In this document: one piece after another, positions 27,010 to 35,641 of the stretch
How positions within the stretch are numbered: the first letter of the stretch is position 1
Layout of the letters: every line of letters begins with the position of its first letter
Assembly (NCBI GenBank): GCA_937965695.1
Contig: CALCKW010000054.1
Location: 1-62,467 of the forward strand
Source of the DNA: an uncultured Granulosicoccaceae bacterium
GTDB lineage: Bacteria > Pseudomonadota > Gammaproteobacteria > CALCKW01
DNA length: 62,467 nucleotides
Direction: 5' to 3'
The notes under the pieces: model-generated
Databases searched by the model: none
What the model saw: the letters and a program-made list of their open reading frames with translations, nothing else
What the model was told of the DNA's origin: nothing
Program-made: the position numbers and the translations under genes

Positions 27010-28728
27010 TCAGCCCGATTCCCCAGCTGTTAAAGCCGCAGTACTTTGTGGGAGCTCAATCGCGTCCATCGTTAAACCAAGCACGCGTAGTGCGCCGGCC
27101 ATGATGGCTGAAAAAGCAGGTGCAGCAACATCACCACCATAGTATTGGTCGCCACTTGGCTCATCAATCATCACGACAACAACCAACTCCGGATTGCTTG
27201 CCGGAGCCATGCCTGCAAAAAAAGCGTAATACTTGTCTTTGCGATAGCCACCGGGGGCTGGCTTATGAGATGTGCCGGTTTTTCCAGCAACACGATAACC
27301 CGCAACACGCGCCCGCTCACCCGTACCACCGGGCTCTACAACCGACTCCAGCATCCGCCGAACGCCGCGTGCTACTTGCGGATCGAGCACACGCTCACCC
27401 TTGTAGCCAGCTTCTTCGCGCTTCAGAAAAGTCACTTCGGGCATAACACCGTCATTGGCCAGAGCGCTGTAGGCTCGCGCCAATTGCAGCGGTGTTGCAG
27501 ATAAGCCATAGCCATAAGAAATCGTGGCTTGTTCGACCTGTCGCCAAGCACTTCCATGGCGCAAAACACCGTAGTTCTCACCGGGGAACAGGCTACCTGT
27601 ATCACTACCAAACCCAAGCCGGTTAAGCACTGCCCATATATCTGCAGGGTCGCTCAGTAGTGAAACCTTAGTGACACCAACATTGCTGGATTTTTTCAAA
27701 ATGCCTTCAAGGCTCAGCTCACCGTAATCACGAAAGTCTTTAACGCGCAAAGGACCGATTTGATAGGTGCCCGGAGTTGTGTCAATCACTGTTTCAGTAT
27801 CGACAACACCCAACTCCATGCTTGCAGCAACCGTGAAAGGCTTCATGGTCGAACCAGGCTCTACGGGATCCGTAATCGCGCGGTTTCGGCGATTACCAAT
27901 TTGAGGACCAGAGCTAGCATTAGGGTTAAATGCAGGCTGATTGGCTAGTGCTAATACTTCGCCAGTCCGGCTATTCATCACAACCACACTGCCAGACTTT
28001 GCAGAATGCGTTTCCACAGCACGCTTCAATTCGCGATAAGCGACATACTGAATACGTCTATCGAGACTCAGCACCAAGTCATTGCCATCACTTTCTTTGT
28101 TGATGTATTCAATTTCAGAAAAGGCACGACCCTTCAAGTCACGGATAACGCGGCGCTCTCCTTCAGTACCTGTTAGGAGTTCATCCCACAGTGACTCGAG
28201 TCCTTCGATACCTTTTCCGTCGATGTTCGTCGAACCCAAAACATGGGAGGCTACTTCACCAGAGGGGTAATAACGACGATACTCACGTTGCAAATTGACA
28301 CCATCAATTTTAAGTGCAGAGACACGCTTGGCAACTTCGGGATCAACATGCCTCGCCAAATAGACAAAGCCCCTATTTTCAGGAGCACGATCGACGATGT
28401 CTGCAACTCTTTGAGCGCCTTTATTCAAAGCTCTAGCAAGTCCTTCATATCGCTCTGGAGCGAGACTCAGTTTTCGCGGATCAGCCCAGACCGAATTAAT
28501 GGGTGTGCTGACAGCTAAAGGCGACAGATTACGATCCAAAATACGCCCACGAGTGGCCGCGACTGGAATCGTGCGCTGCTGACGTGCAGCACCTTGCTTT
28601 TGCAAAAAACTTTTTTGCTGAACCTGCAGAACAAATGCCCGACCAAATACGACTGCTGCAAATAAGCAGACAAGACCAAAGAACAGCTTGTGTCTCCAAG
28701 GCTGTACAACTGTCTCATTGCTGTTCAT
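27010..28728 (-). CDS. ftsI: Septal peptidoglycan transpeptidase FtsI (PBP3)
   Basis: Class B penicillin-binding protein of 572 residues that crosslinks septal peptidoglycan with FtsW. One N-terminal membrane segment (residues about 14-33) precedes the dimerisation domain and the transpeptidase domain. The three active-site motifs are present: SxxK in EPGSTMKPF, SxN in KKSSNVGV, and KTGT in VAGKTGTSHK. It overlaps ftsL by 4 nt. Confidence 0.97.
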   Translation of the reverse strand: MNSNETVVQPWRHKLFFGLVCLFAAVVFGRAFVLQVQQKSFLQKQGAARQQRTIPVAATRGRILDRNLSPLAVSTPINSVWADPRKLSLAPERYEGLARALNKGAQRVADIVDRAPENRGFVYLARHVDPEVAKRVSALKIDGVNLQREYRRYYPSGEVASHVLGSTNIDGKGIEGLESLWDELLTGTEGERRVIRDLKGRAFSEIEYINKESDGNDLVLSLDRRIQYVAYRELKRAVETHSAKSGSVVVMNSRTGEVLALANQPAFNPNASSGPQIGNRRNRAITDPVEPGSTMKPFTVAASMELGVVDTETVIDTTPGTYQIGPLRVKDFRDYGELSLEGILKKSSNVGVTKVSLLSDPADIWAVLNRLGFGSDTGSLFPGENYGVLRHGSAWRQVEQATISYGYGLSATPLQLARAYSALANDGVMPEVTFLKREEAGYKGERVLDPQVARGVRRMLESVVEPGGTGERARVAGYRVAGKTGTSHKPAPGGYRKDKYYAFFAGMAPASNPELVVVVMIDEPSGDQYYGGDVAAPAFSAIMAGALRVLGLTMDAIELPQSTAALTAGESG

Positions 28729-28994
28729 CGGTGAATAATTCGCACGTCGTGAAAATCCGGGGCATACATTTTTAAATCACGGCGCGCAATATCATCTACT
28801 CGCGCATCCATGGACCATGTTCCGTACTCGAGCTGCAATTGACTCCAATCAACATCCAGCTCATCAATTTTTTTTTCAAACCCTCGCAGCTCTGAAAATA
28901 ACTCGCGACTCTGATGGCGGGTGTAAACAACCGCTATCGCACTGGCCAAGACCACAATCCACCAAGCCAAAACAACTGCAAAGCTATGGTTCAC
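28725..28994 (-). CDS. ftsL: Cell division protein FtsL
   Basis: Small bitopic divisome protein of 89 residues. One N-terminal membrane helix (about residues 5-23) is followed by a predicted coiled-coil region (ELRGFEKKIDELDVDWSQLQ) that would pair with FtsB and bind FtsQ. The sequence is poorly conserved; identification rests on size, topology and position between rsmH and ftsI, overlapping both by 4 nt. Confidence 0.9.
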   Translation of the reverse strand: MNHSFAVVLAWWIVVLASAIAVVYTRHQSRELFSELRGFEKKIDELDVDWSQLQLEYGTWSMDARVDDIARRDLKMYAPDFHDVRIIHR

Positions 28995-29917
28995 TGCTGC
29001 TTCTCCGCAACCCGCATCACGGCACTACGGGCGCGAGGATTTGCTAACAATTCAGCATCGCTCGCCTTCACGGCCTTGCGACTGGCGCGCCATTTACGCT
29101 CCTCAATGCCAGTTGGCATCGGTAGGCGACGAGGCTGCTTCTGCACACTGTCGCCTCTGAAAAACTGTTTCACCAATCGATCTTCCAAAGAATGAAAGCT
29201 AACGATGACCAATCGCCCGTCGTCACTTAATATGTCCCAAGCGTCCTTTAGCAAAGTATCCAGCGCTTCCAGTTCTCCGTTCACCGCTATACGGATCGCT
29301 TGAAAAGTTCGTGTCGCTGGATGTTTGCCATCACTGCGTTTAACAACTTTTGCGACTATTGACGCTAACTGAGAAGTCGTTTCGATCGCTTGCTGATCAC
29401 GCACTTCCACAATGCGCCGCGCAATTCGTCGAGACAAACGCTCATCACCAAACTTGTAAATCACATTGGCTAGATCCGTCTCATCTACATGAGACAACCA
29501 TTCTCTGGCTGACTCACCCGACTGCGGATCCATGCGCATATCAAGGGGCCCGTCGTTTCTAAAACTAAAGCCTCGCTGCGCATCGTCTAGCTGCGGACTC
29601 GATACACCGAGGTCTAGCAATAAGCCATCAACTTGCCCAAGCAGACCACGTTTATCGAGAATTGCTTTTAGCTCAGAAAAATTCCTGCGATAAAAAAATA
29701 ATCGACTATCTTTTAAACACAGAGCTTCGGCAACAAGCGCCGCCTCTGGATCACGGTCTACCGTGATGAGCTGCGCATTATCCGGCAGCCCTTCCAAAAT
29801 TTTTCGCGTGTGGCCGCCACGACCAAAAGTGCCGTCCACGAACAAGCGCCCTCGACTTAACTCCATCGCTGCTACCGCTTCTTCAAGCAGTACCGATACG
29901 TGCTGTGGTGAATTCAT
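28991..29917 (-). CDS. rsmH: 16S rRNA (cytosine1402-N4)-methyltransferase RsmH
   Basis: Methyltransferase of 308 residues (formerly MraW) that modifies C1402 of 16S rRNA with SAM. Seen are the SAM loop VDGTFGRGGHTRKIL, GLLLDLGVSSPQLDDAQRGF, and VVSFHSLEDRLVKQFF. Its partner for the 2'-O-methyl at the same base, RsmI, is encoded at 31181-32044. It abuts mraZ with no gap. Confidence 0.97.
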   Translation of the reverse strand: MNSPQHVSVLLEEAVAAMELSRGRLFVDGTFGRGGHTRKILEGLPDNAQLITVDRDPEAALVAEALCLKDSRLFFYRRNFSELKAILDKRGLLGQVDGLLLDLGVSSPQLDDAQRGFSFRNDGPLDMRMDPQSGESAREWLSHVDETDLANVIYKFGDERLSRRIARRIVEVRDQQAIETTSQLASIVAKVVKRSDGKHPATRTFQAIRIAVNGELEALDTLLKDAWDILSDDGRLVIVSFHSLEDRLVKQFFRGDSVQKQPRRLPMPTGIEERKWRASRKAVKASDAELLANPRARSAVMRVAEKQQ

Positions 29918-30400
29918 CTATAGCATCGACAAATTGCACAAGTCCGCGCCCGCATCCGCACCACCCACTTCAGTGCCCGCCAGCTCTTCAATCGAGTCAT
30001 CAAGAAATTTGTACCAATTAGCTTCTGTCCATAACTCAAATTTGTGACCCTGACCCACCATGCTGATGCGCTCTTCTTTACCTTTGAAGCCGGCGCGCTC
30101 GCGTAAAACACTGGGAATCAGAATTCGACCCGAACCATCCATTCGAACTTCAGACGCCATTCCAAGGTAAATGCGGCGAAACAGCGTGGCTTGACGACTG
30201 GATTTAAGTGCCATGAGCTCACGCTCTAACTCACGGAACGCTGGTAGAGGGAACAACAAAAGCGAGGCGACACGGTCTAACGTGAGGACCATTTCCCCAT
30301 CGCACTCCGCCACCAGCTTTTCGCGATAACGCGTTGGAATAGACAAACGACCCTTGCCATCCAAGCTAACGCTAGTTGTTCCGTTCAGAAATGGGCCCAC
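29918..30400 (-). CDS. mraZ: Transcriptional regulator MraZ
   Basis: First gene of the dcw cluster. MraZ is a double AbrB-like (SpoVT/AbrB) DNA-binding protein of 160 residues that represses its own operon in bacteria studied. It reads GTTSVSLDGKGRLSIPTRYR at the N-terminus and DGSGRILIPSVLRERAGF in the second half-domain. The start is GTG at 30400, with AGGTGGAG 11 nt upstream. Candidate operator repeats lie directly upstream of the start. Confidence 0.95.
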   Translation of the reverse strand: MGPFLNGTTSVSLDGKGRLSIPTRYREKLVAECDGEMVLTLDRVASLLLFPLPAFRELERELMALKSSRQATLFRRIYLGMASEVRMDGSGRILIPSVLRERAGFKGKEERISMVGQGHKFELWTEANWYKFLDDSIEELAGTEVGGADAGADLCNLSML

Positions 30401-30402
30401 AG

Positions 30403-30437
30403 ACCAGCTTTCTCCACCTAATGGTACTTTTTACCAC
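30403..30437 (-). promoter_or_regulatory. Putative MraZ operator: four repeats at a 10-bp period
   Basis: Read on the minus strand towards mraZ, GTGGT (30437-30433), GTACC (30427-30423), GTGGA (30417-30413) and CTGGT (30407-30403) start exactly 10 bp apart. MraZ is known to bind G-rich direct repeats with about one-helical-turn spacing upstream of mraZ. These repeats lie between the candidate promoter and the start codon and overlap the ribosome binding site, which suits autorepression. Two of the four half-sites are degenerate. Confidence 0.45.
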
Positions 30438-30445
30438 AAGGTGCC

Positions 30446-30474
30446 AGATTAAAGGCGCAGGCCGGTTTGGTCAA
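30446..30474 (-). promoter_or_regulatory. Candidate sigma-70 promoter of mraZ and the dcw cluster
   Basis: TTGACC (30474-30469), 5 of 6 matches to the -35 consensus, is followed after 17 bp by TAATCT (30451-30446), a weak -10. The start point would fall near 30440, just upstream of the MraZ repeats. This is the only plausible promoter seen for the overlapping mraZ-to-ftsA gene series. Confidence 0.42.
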
Positions 30475-30582
30475 GGAGAAACGGCACTCAAAACCTTAAA
30501 AAAAGGCTGATCTACCAAAGACTTAGCTTTCCCCGAACAAGGAAAGAGTTAAGAGTTAAGACAAAAATCTTTTGTATCAGGA

Positions 30583-30627
30583 GCTTAGCGATTTAAGTGA
30601 ATGTAACTTCTCAAAGAAGCGCTAAGC
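30583..30627. repeat. Hairpin-forming inverted repeat between mraZ and rnpB
   Basis: GCTTAGCG (30583-30590) and CGCTAAGC (30620-30627) are perfectly complementary; inside the loop a smaller CTTCT/AGAAG hairpin (30608-30618) can form. A tandem GAGTTAA repeat lies nearby (about 30546-30560). The 361-nt stretch 30401-30761 holds no convincing open reading frame: it contains the mraZ operator and promoter, this structure, and the hairpin beyond rnpB. Confidence 0.4.
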
Positions 30628-30704
30628 CATTGCAAATAAACAACAAAGTGGTGCTCAAGCCCTCAAAACAGCGGATTTTCACCTAGATCTTATTTTTTTT
30701 GAAA

Positions 30705-30750
30705 CTTGGCCCCAAAAAACACACTTTGAGGTGTGGTTTTTGAGGCCAAG
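30705..30750 (-). terminator. Long hairpin just beyond the rnpB 3' end
   Basis: The 46-nt segment begins CTTGGCC and ends GGCCAAG, and internally pairs AAAAA with TTTTT and CACAC with GTGTG, so nearly the whole segment can fold as one stem. It lies 12 nt past the rnpB mature 3' end. On the minus strand the stem contains a T-run but is followed by an A-run, so it may act as a terminator or as a 3' processing or stabilising structure. Confidence 0.45.
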
Positions 30751-30761
30751 GGGTCAAAAAG

Positions 30762-31118
30762 TGGGAGCCGCCTATAAGCCGGGTTCTGTCGTGGACAATC
30801 ATTCATCTGGGATCTGCGTCACCGCAGACCTCAAGCAGCCTACCCGGAAGCGACGCGGGCCGCGCCAATGCTTCCCTATTTGGCCTTGCTCCAAGTGGGG
30901 TTTACCATGCCACGGAATGTTGCCACCCGCGCGGTGCGCTCTTACCACACCCTTTCAGCCTTACCTGTGCCCGAAACGAATTTCGAGCCATCGGCGGTCT
31001 ACTCTCTGCTGCACTTTCCGTAGGCTCACGCCCCCCAGGCGTTACCTGGCACTCTGCCCTATGGAGCCCGGACTTTCCTCGATACGAAAACGCACCGCGA
31101 TTGCCTAGGTTACTCCCG
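30762..31118 (-). ncRNA. rnpB: RNase P RNA (M1 RNA), type A
   Basis: Catalytic RNA of ribonuclease P, which removes 5' leaders from tRNA precursors. On the minus strand it contains the universal elements GAGGAAAGTCCGGGCTCC, then ATAGGGCAGAGTGCCAGGTA, later GGTAAGAGCGCACCGCG and AGCAAGGCCAAATAGGG, and the 3' segment GTCCACGACAGAACCCGGCT. The 5' GGGAG and 3' CTCCC ends pair as helix P1, which sets the length near 357 nt. Exact ends are uncertain by a few bases. It lies between rsmI and mraZ, the Pseudomonas-like position. Confidence 0.96.
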
Positions 31119-31123
31119 CGCTA

Positions 31124-31132
31124 AGTATATCA
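31124..31132 (-). promoter_or_regulatory. Extended -10 promoter of rnpB
   Basis: TGATATACT on the minus strand matches the extended -10 element TGnTATAAT with one mismatch. It ends 5 to 6 nt before the predicted 5' end of the RNA. No good -35 hexamer is present, which is acceptable for an extended -10 promoter. Confidence 0.6.
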
Positions 31133-31180
31133 GCACTAAGACAACTAAAAGCAGACGATGCCAACAAATTAACGCCAGAA

Positions 31181-32044
31181 TTATTCAGCGTCTTTGCTTG
31201 ACACAAGGCTTTTATACAGATCTCGTTTATCGTGACCACTTAATTGTGCGACGATCGCCGCCGCGCGTTTTGGCGGAAGCTCCTTGGCAAGCACGGCTAA
31301 TAAGTCTGGCACCTCTAATGTTAGCGCCCCTTCTATCGGCGCCTCTTTGGCACCCTGCACCACCAACACCAATTCGCCACGTCGCTGGTTGGAATCTTCC
31401 GCAACCCACGCTGCTAATTCACCGAGCGTTGAACGACGCACCGTCTCAAAGCGCTTAGTTAACTCTCGCGCAATCGTTGCAGGTCGATCCGCCCCTAAGC
31501 ACAAGACCAAATCAGCCAATGTCGCTTCTATCCGATGAGGAGACTCATAAAAAACCAAGGTGTGCGGCCATTTGGCGATGCTGTCCAAACGTTTTTGTCG
31601 CGGCCCGCTACGTGCCGGCAAAAAGCCTTCAAAACAAAAATGATCCGTCGGCAATCCGCTGACCGATAGAGCCGCGACGACGGCACAAGCCCCAGGCACA
31701 GGTACGACAGAGATGCCAGCATCGTGACAAGCAGCGACCACTCGATAACCAGGATCGCTTATAAGAGGCGTGCCTGCATCGCTGATCAAGGCTAAAGACT
31801 CTCCCGCCTGCAGACGCGACACTACCTGTTTGGCGCGTTCAAGCTCGTTATGTTCGTGAAGAGATTGCACAGGCGGATTGCACCCGATTTCGCGAAACAA
31901 CGCCTGACTTGTGCGCGTGTCCTCAGCATAGACACCTTCTACCTCTTTCAGCAATTGCACAGCTCGCGCTGAGAGGTCAGCAAAATTACCAATTGGTGTG
32001 GCAATCACGTATAGCGAGCCATGGATTTCAGACAAGCGTTTCAT
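31181..32044 (-). CDS. rsmI: 16S rRNA (cytidine1402-2'-O)-methyltransferase RsmI
   Basis: SAM-dependent tetrapyrrole-methylase-fold enzyme that adds the 2'-O-methyl at C1402 of 16S rRNA, the base also modified by RsmH. Seen: GSLYVIATPIGNFADLSARA, the EDTRTS motif, LISDAGTPLISDPGY and YESPHRI. I place the start at ATG 32044 (287 residues); an in-frame TTG at 32056 is less likely. It is divergent from lpoA with only 39 nt between the starts. Confidence 0.95.
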   Translation of the reverse strand: MKRLSEIHGSLYVIATPIGNFADLSARAVQLLKEVEGVYAEDTRTSQALFREIGCNPPVQSLHEHNELERAKQVVSRLQAGESLALISDAGTPLISDPGYRVVAACHDAGISVVPVPGACAVVAALSVSGLPTDHFCFEGFLPARSGPRQKRLDSIAKWPHTLVFYESPHRIEATLADLVLCLGADRPATIARELTKRFETVRRSTLGELAAWVAEDSNQRRGELVLVVQGAKEAPIEGALTLEVPDLLAVLAKELPPKRAAAIVAQLSGHDKRDLYKSLVSSKDAE

Positions 32045-32083
32045 GCAGACGATCAATCCTAGTAAACTTAGGTTTTTAGACAG

Positions 32084-34096
32084 ATGTATATACAGAGTAT
32101 GAGCGTGATCAACTCGGTAGGACTTCGCAACTTTCGCCAGCTAGCAACGGCCATCGCCTTTGTTGGTTTAACAGCCTGCGCCACCATTCAGGGCCCAGAG
32201 CCAGCTACAGGGCCGGATCCTTTCTCGCCCGAAGGTGTAGAGGCAAACGCCCAAAGACTGCTTTTGCTCGAAGAGTACGAAGAAGCGGCCAGTCAATACG
32301 CAGAATTGGCGTATCTGACGGTTGACCCTGAACAGTCGCAACATTACCGATTGCTTGAGCCAGAAATCCTCTTTGCTCACCAATTGGATGAAAAAGCGGC
32401 CGACCGCACAGACAAATTGCCCGTAGACATGCTCAGCACAGAGCTGCAGAGCAGACGCCAACTATTACAAAGTGCTGCAGAACTCTACAGGCAAACGCCG
32501 GAACAGGCACTACTGAGCTTGCCAGACCCTCGCTTGATCGCCGACCAAGATCTACTGATACGTTACCACGAATTACGCTTTCTGGCTGGCGCAGCGCTGG
32601 ACGAAGGTGTGCCGATGTTTGACTCACTGGTTGCTCTCGACGAACTCGAAGATGGCAAGCATCGCGAGCTACGTAACAACCAAATCTGGCAGCTACTCAA
32701 TTCACGAGATGAGCTCGCTCTGGAGCAACTGGGTATCAACGCCAATACGCCAATTCACACAGGCTGGTTAGCGCTGCTCAAAAACCTGCGCGGTGTGCGC
32801 GACCAAGGCATGGACTACCGCTCGTCGGTAGCCACTTGGCAACAGTTTTATAACGGCCACCCCGCCGAACAAATGTTAGAAACGTACGACAACGACATCG
32901 CCAGTCTCATGGCGATCGGTGCACCATCTGGCGAGATATCCCTGATCGGTACAGATGCGATTGCACTCTTATTGCCTTTTAATGATCGCTTAGCAAAGTT
33001 TTCTAATGCGATTCGCGACGGCTTACTGAGTGCACTTTACGAAAGCAAAAGCGGCAGAGAAGTTCGTGTCTACGATGTTGGAGGCAACGCTTCAGACGCG
33101 CTACCTGTTTATCAGCAAGCAGTGGCCGACGGCGCGCAATTAGTCATTGGTCCGCTGCGGCGAAACGCACTGAGCACTCTTGTTCGCTACGGTGATCTCA
33201 GCGTGCCCGTCATTGCATTAAACTACCTGCCGTACGGTGGAGCAGAAAACCTCATCCAGTTCGGACTATCACCCGAAGACGAAGCACGCAATGCCGTGAG
33301 CTACATGGTGCAAGCTGGCTTGAGCAACGCCGCCATGATCCTGCCAGATACTGAAGCCGGAGCGCGCAGTGGTGAAGCTTTCAAACAACAGCTTGAGCGA
33401 TGGGGCGGCCAAGTGGTGGCCAGTGAGGTGCTCGACGGCACAAGTCAGGACTACCGCAAAGAGTTGTCTGCTCTCCTGCTGATCAACGAGAGCCTACAAA
33501 GACGCCGAAACATCCAAGCTGCACTCAATACCTCCCTTGTGTTTGAAACGCATACCCGCACCGATCTAGATGCTATTTTTGCACCGGTGTCCCCTGCGAT
33601 CGGACGAGTACTAAAACCTCAACTGGATTTCCACGGCGCGAAAGACATTCCATTGCTGGCAAGCTCTTCTATCTACAGTGGCTCACCTCAACCCGATAGA
33701 GACAACGACCTCAATGGCACTTTGTTTAATGACATGCCATGGTTGATTGGCCCACGACAGCGAAGCGAAAGCAATTTATATAAAACAGCTGGCCAGTTGA
33801 AATTAGAAGATGGGCCACTATCGCGTTTCTTTGCGCTAGGCATAGATGCCTATCGCATCACCGAACAACTGAGTGGGTTAATTCAAAGTAGCGATTATGC
33901 GGTTGAGGGTGCGACAGGCAGACTGCAACTCAGTGACGAACGTCGGATACAACGACAGCTATCGTGGGCAGAGTTCCGGGAAGGCACACCTGCAGCAATA
34001 ACCTTTGACTATATTCCACTCGAACCGCCCCCACCAACGGGCTCGCTACTGAATCAAAATTTTCCACTCATGCAAATCCGTGCCAAAGACAACTAA
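32084..34096 (+). CDS. lpoA: Outer membrane lipoprotein LpoA (PBP1A activator)
   Basis: Outer membrane lipoprotein of 670 residues that activates the peptidoglycan synthase PBP1A from outside. A signal peptide ends in the lipobox LTAC near residue 32. The N-terminal part is a TPR-like helical region; the C-terminal part (about 285-645) has the periplasmic-binding-protein fold, with IALLLPFNDRLAKFSNAIRD and VIGPLRRNALSTL. The start may be the second Met at 32099. Cluster order rsmI/lpoA/yraN/diaA matches E. coli and Pseudomonas. Confidence 0.92.
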   Translation: MYIQSMSVINSVGLRNFRQLATAIAFVGLTACATIQGPEPATGPDPFSPEGVEANAQRLLLLEEYEEAASQYAELAYLTVDPEQSQHYRLLEPEILFAHQLDEKAADRTDKLPVDMLSTELQSRRQLLQSAAELYRQTPEQALLSLPDPRLIADQDLLIRYHELRFLAGAALDEGVPMFDSLVALDELEDGKHRELRNNQIWQLLNSRDELALEQLGINANTPIHTGWLALLKNLRGVRDQGMDYRSSVATWQQFYNGHPAEQMLETYDNDIASLMAIGAPSGEISLIGTDAIALLLPFNDRLAKFSNAIRDGLLSALYESKSGREVRVYDVGGNASDALPVYQQAVADGAQLVIGPLRRNALSTLVRYGDLSVPVIALNYLPYGGAENLIQFGLSPEDEARNAVSYMVQAGLSNAAMILPDTEAGARSGEAFKQQLERWGGQVVASEVLDGTSQDYRKELSALLLINESLQRRRNIQAALNTSLVFETHTRTDLDAIFAPVSPAIGRVLKPQLDFHGAKDIPLLASSSIYSGSPQPDRDNDLNGTLFNDMPWLIGPRQRSESNLYKTAGQLKLEDGPLSRFFALGIDAYRITEQLSGLIQSSDYAVEGATGRLQLSDERRIQRQLSWAEFREGTPAAITFDYIPLEPPPPTGSLLNQNFPLMQIRAKDN

Positions 34097-34448
34097 GCAA
34101 CAGACAGGTCAAGCAGGGGAAGACGCAGCTTTGCAACACTTGCAAACGGCCGGTCTTAAACTCATAGACCGCAACTATCACTGCCGCTGGGGTGAAATAG
34201 ATCTGGTCATGCAGGACAAAGACTGCATCGTCTTTGTAGAAGTACGCCTGCGCAGCAGCGGTGCTTTTGGTGGTGCTGCAGCCAGTGTTGATTTGCGCAA
34301 GCAAAAAAAGCTTCAAAAAACAGCGCTTCATTACCTCCAAAAAAATCGCTTATCCGCCCGACAAGCGGCACGTATAGATGTGGTTGCCGTACGACCCAGC
34401 CGCGAAACTTTTGACGTCGAGTGGATTCAAAACGCCATCCAAAGCTAA
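34080..34448 (+). CDS. yraN: UPF0102 family protein YraN
   Basis: Small protein of 122 residues with an endonuclease-like fold; its biological role is not established. The family motif GEIDLVMQD and VFVEVRLRSS are seen, resembling the D-ExK core of restriction-type nucleases (here VEVR). The start is a GTG that overlaps the end of lpoA by 17 nt, and no earlier start is available in this frame, so translational coupling to lpoA is likely. Confidence 0.9.
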   Translation: MPKTTKQQTGQAGEDAALQHLQTAGLKLIDRNYHCRWGEIDLVMQDKDCIVFVEVRLRSSGAFGGAAASVDLRKQKKLQKTALHYLQKNRLSARQAARIDVVAVRPSRETFDVEWIQNAIQS

Positions 34449-34556
34449 TAACTAACCGCCTAAAACAGCAGGCGGATAACCGCAACAGAACAGGCAGGTA
34501 GCGCAAAACACCGCCTATACTCAGTGATCTCTTAAATTACTTTCGACGCTAGAGCC

Positions 34557-35114
34557 ATGGCCAGCCAGCAACTCTTAAACCGTTTAGATTTACTACAGAA
34601 AGCTGAAACGGCACTAAGCCCGTCATTGGATGAAGCGGCAGAAACTCTGGTGCAAACCGTTGTGGGCGGCGGTAAAATCATGACCTGCGGTGACGAAGCC
34701 GGTTATGGCGCTGCTACGGAATTTACGCACAAACTGGTTCATGTTTACCAAGTTGAAAGACCTCCGCTACCTGCTTGCTTGCTGACCACTCAATTTGCCA
34801 GTGCCGATGACGCACTCTACGAAAGACAGGTTCAGGCCTTGGGCAAGCCTGAAGACACCTTAGTCTGCATTCTTGGCGGACAGGATTCGCGTGTACTGAC
34901 GCGCGCGATTTACCAAGCCCACTCACTGCAATTGCCCGTTATCATCATTGACAATTTGTTAGCCAAACCCGCGGCTGCAGAGCTTTGGGAGCAAGATGTG
35001 GAAATTTGCGCACCCTGTGACAATCCAGCCTTAGTACACGAGTTACAAATCACCTTGGTGCATTGCTTATGCGAGGCAATAGACCAACAACTGTTTGGCA
35101 CACCTGGCAGCTAG
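34557..35114 (+). CDS. diaA: SIS-domain protein DiaA (DnaA initiator-associating factor)
   Basis: Protein of 185 residues with one sugar isomerase (SIS) fold, related to GmhA. In E. coli DiaA binds DnaA and stimulates replication initiation at oriC. Seen are VVGGGKIMTCGDEAGYGAAT, where homologues have GN/GxGxS-type phosphosugar loops, and LVHELQITLVHCLCEAID at the C-terminus, typical of the DiaA/GmhA group. Position after yraN supports DiaA rather than a true heptose isomerase. A strong terminator follows. Confidence 0.85.
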   Translation: MASQQLLNRLDLLQKAETALSPSLDEAAETLVQTVVGGGKIMTCGDEAGYGAATEFTHKLVHVYQVERPPLPACLLTTQFASADDALYERQVQALGKPEDTLVCILGGQDSRVLTRAIYQAHSLQLPVIIIDNLLAKPAAAELWEQDVEICAPCDNPALVHELQITLVHCLCEAIDQQLFGTPGS

Positions 35115-35141
35115 CTCACTTAAAAACGACCTGAAAATCGC

Positions 35142-35174
35142 AAAAAAAAAGAGGCATTGAGCCTCTTTTTTCTC
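35142..35174. terminator. Bidirectional intrinsic terminator between diaA and sspB
   Basis: AAAAAAGAGGC (35145-35155), loop ATTGA, GCCTCTTTTTT (35161-35171). The A-run on one side and T-run on the other make it effective for both convergent genes: diaA on the plus strand and sspB on the minus strand. Confidence 0.88.
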
Positions 35175-35191
35175 TATGACCAGCCTTAAAA

Positions 35192-35641
35192 CTACTTGAC
35201 CACGCGAAGCGCTGGTCGTTTTTTAGCACCGCCACTCGGTGGCGTGCCATCTGGCTCGTCGGCAGAATCCCCAGAAACCCCTGGTGCTGCCGCCGGCTCA
35301 CCACCCATTTCAGGTGCGTCATCACTGAACATCATGCCTTGGCCGTTCTCTTTGGCGTAAACCGCAGAGACAGCGGCAATGGGTGCCGTCACCCACATTG
35401 CCTGCCCACTAAACCGAGCACTGAAAGTAACAAACTCCGCACCCAGCTCTAGATCCCGCGAGGCACCCGGACCAATATTGAGCACGATTCGGCCGTCCTC
35501 TACATAGTCCTTAGGCACTTCGACCCCTTCCTGTGTGGCGTCGACCAAAAGATAGGGGGTGAGCCCATTGTCGACGAGCCACTCATACATGGCTCGAATC
35601 AGATAGGGTCGGCTAGAAGTCATTGCGGGCATATCAGCCAT
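35192..35641 (-). CDS. sspB: ClpXP protease specificity-enhancing factor SspB
   Basis: Adaptor of 149 residues that delivers ssrA-tagged and other substrates to ClpXP. The substrate-binding domain shows RPYLIRAMYEWLVDNGLTPYLLVDA, EDGRIVLNIGP and YAKENGQGMMF. After an acidic, Ala/Gly/Pro-rich linker the protein ends RPALRVVK, the conserved ClpX-binding tail. The start overlaps the sspA stop by 1 nt. Confidence 0.96.
   Translation of the reverse strand: MADMPAMTSSRPYLIRAMYEWLVDNGLTPYLLVDATQEGVEVPKDYVEDGRIVLNIGPGASRDLELGAEFVTFSARFSGQAMWVTAPIAAVSAVYAKENGQGMMFSDDAPEMGGEPAAAPGVSGDSADEPDGTPPSGGAKKRPALRVVK

Noticed and set aside
30731..31108. Plus-strand open frame of 125 residues
   Set aside because: It is entirely antisense to the RNase P RNA; the sequence is fully explained by conserved rnpB elements.
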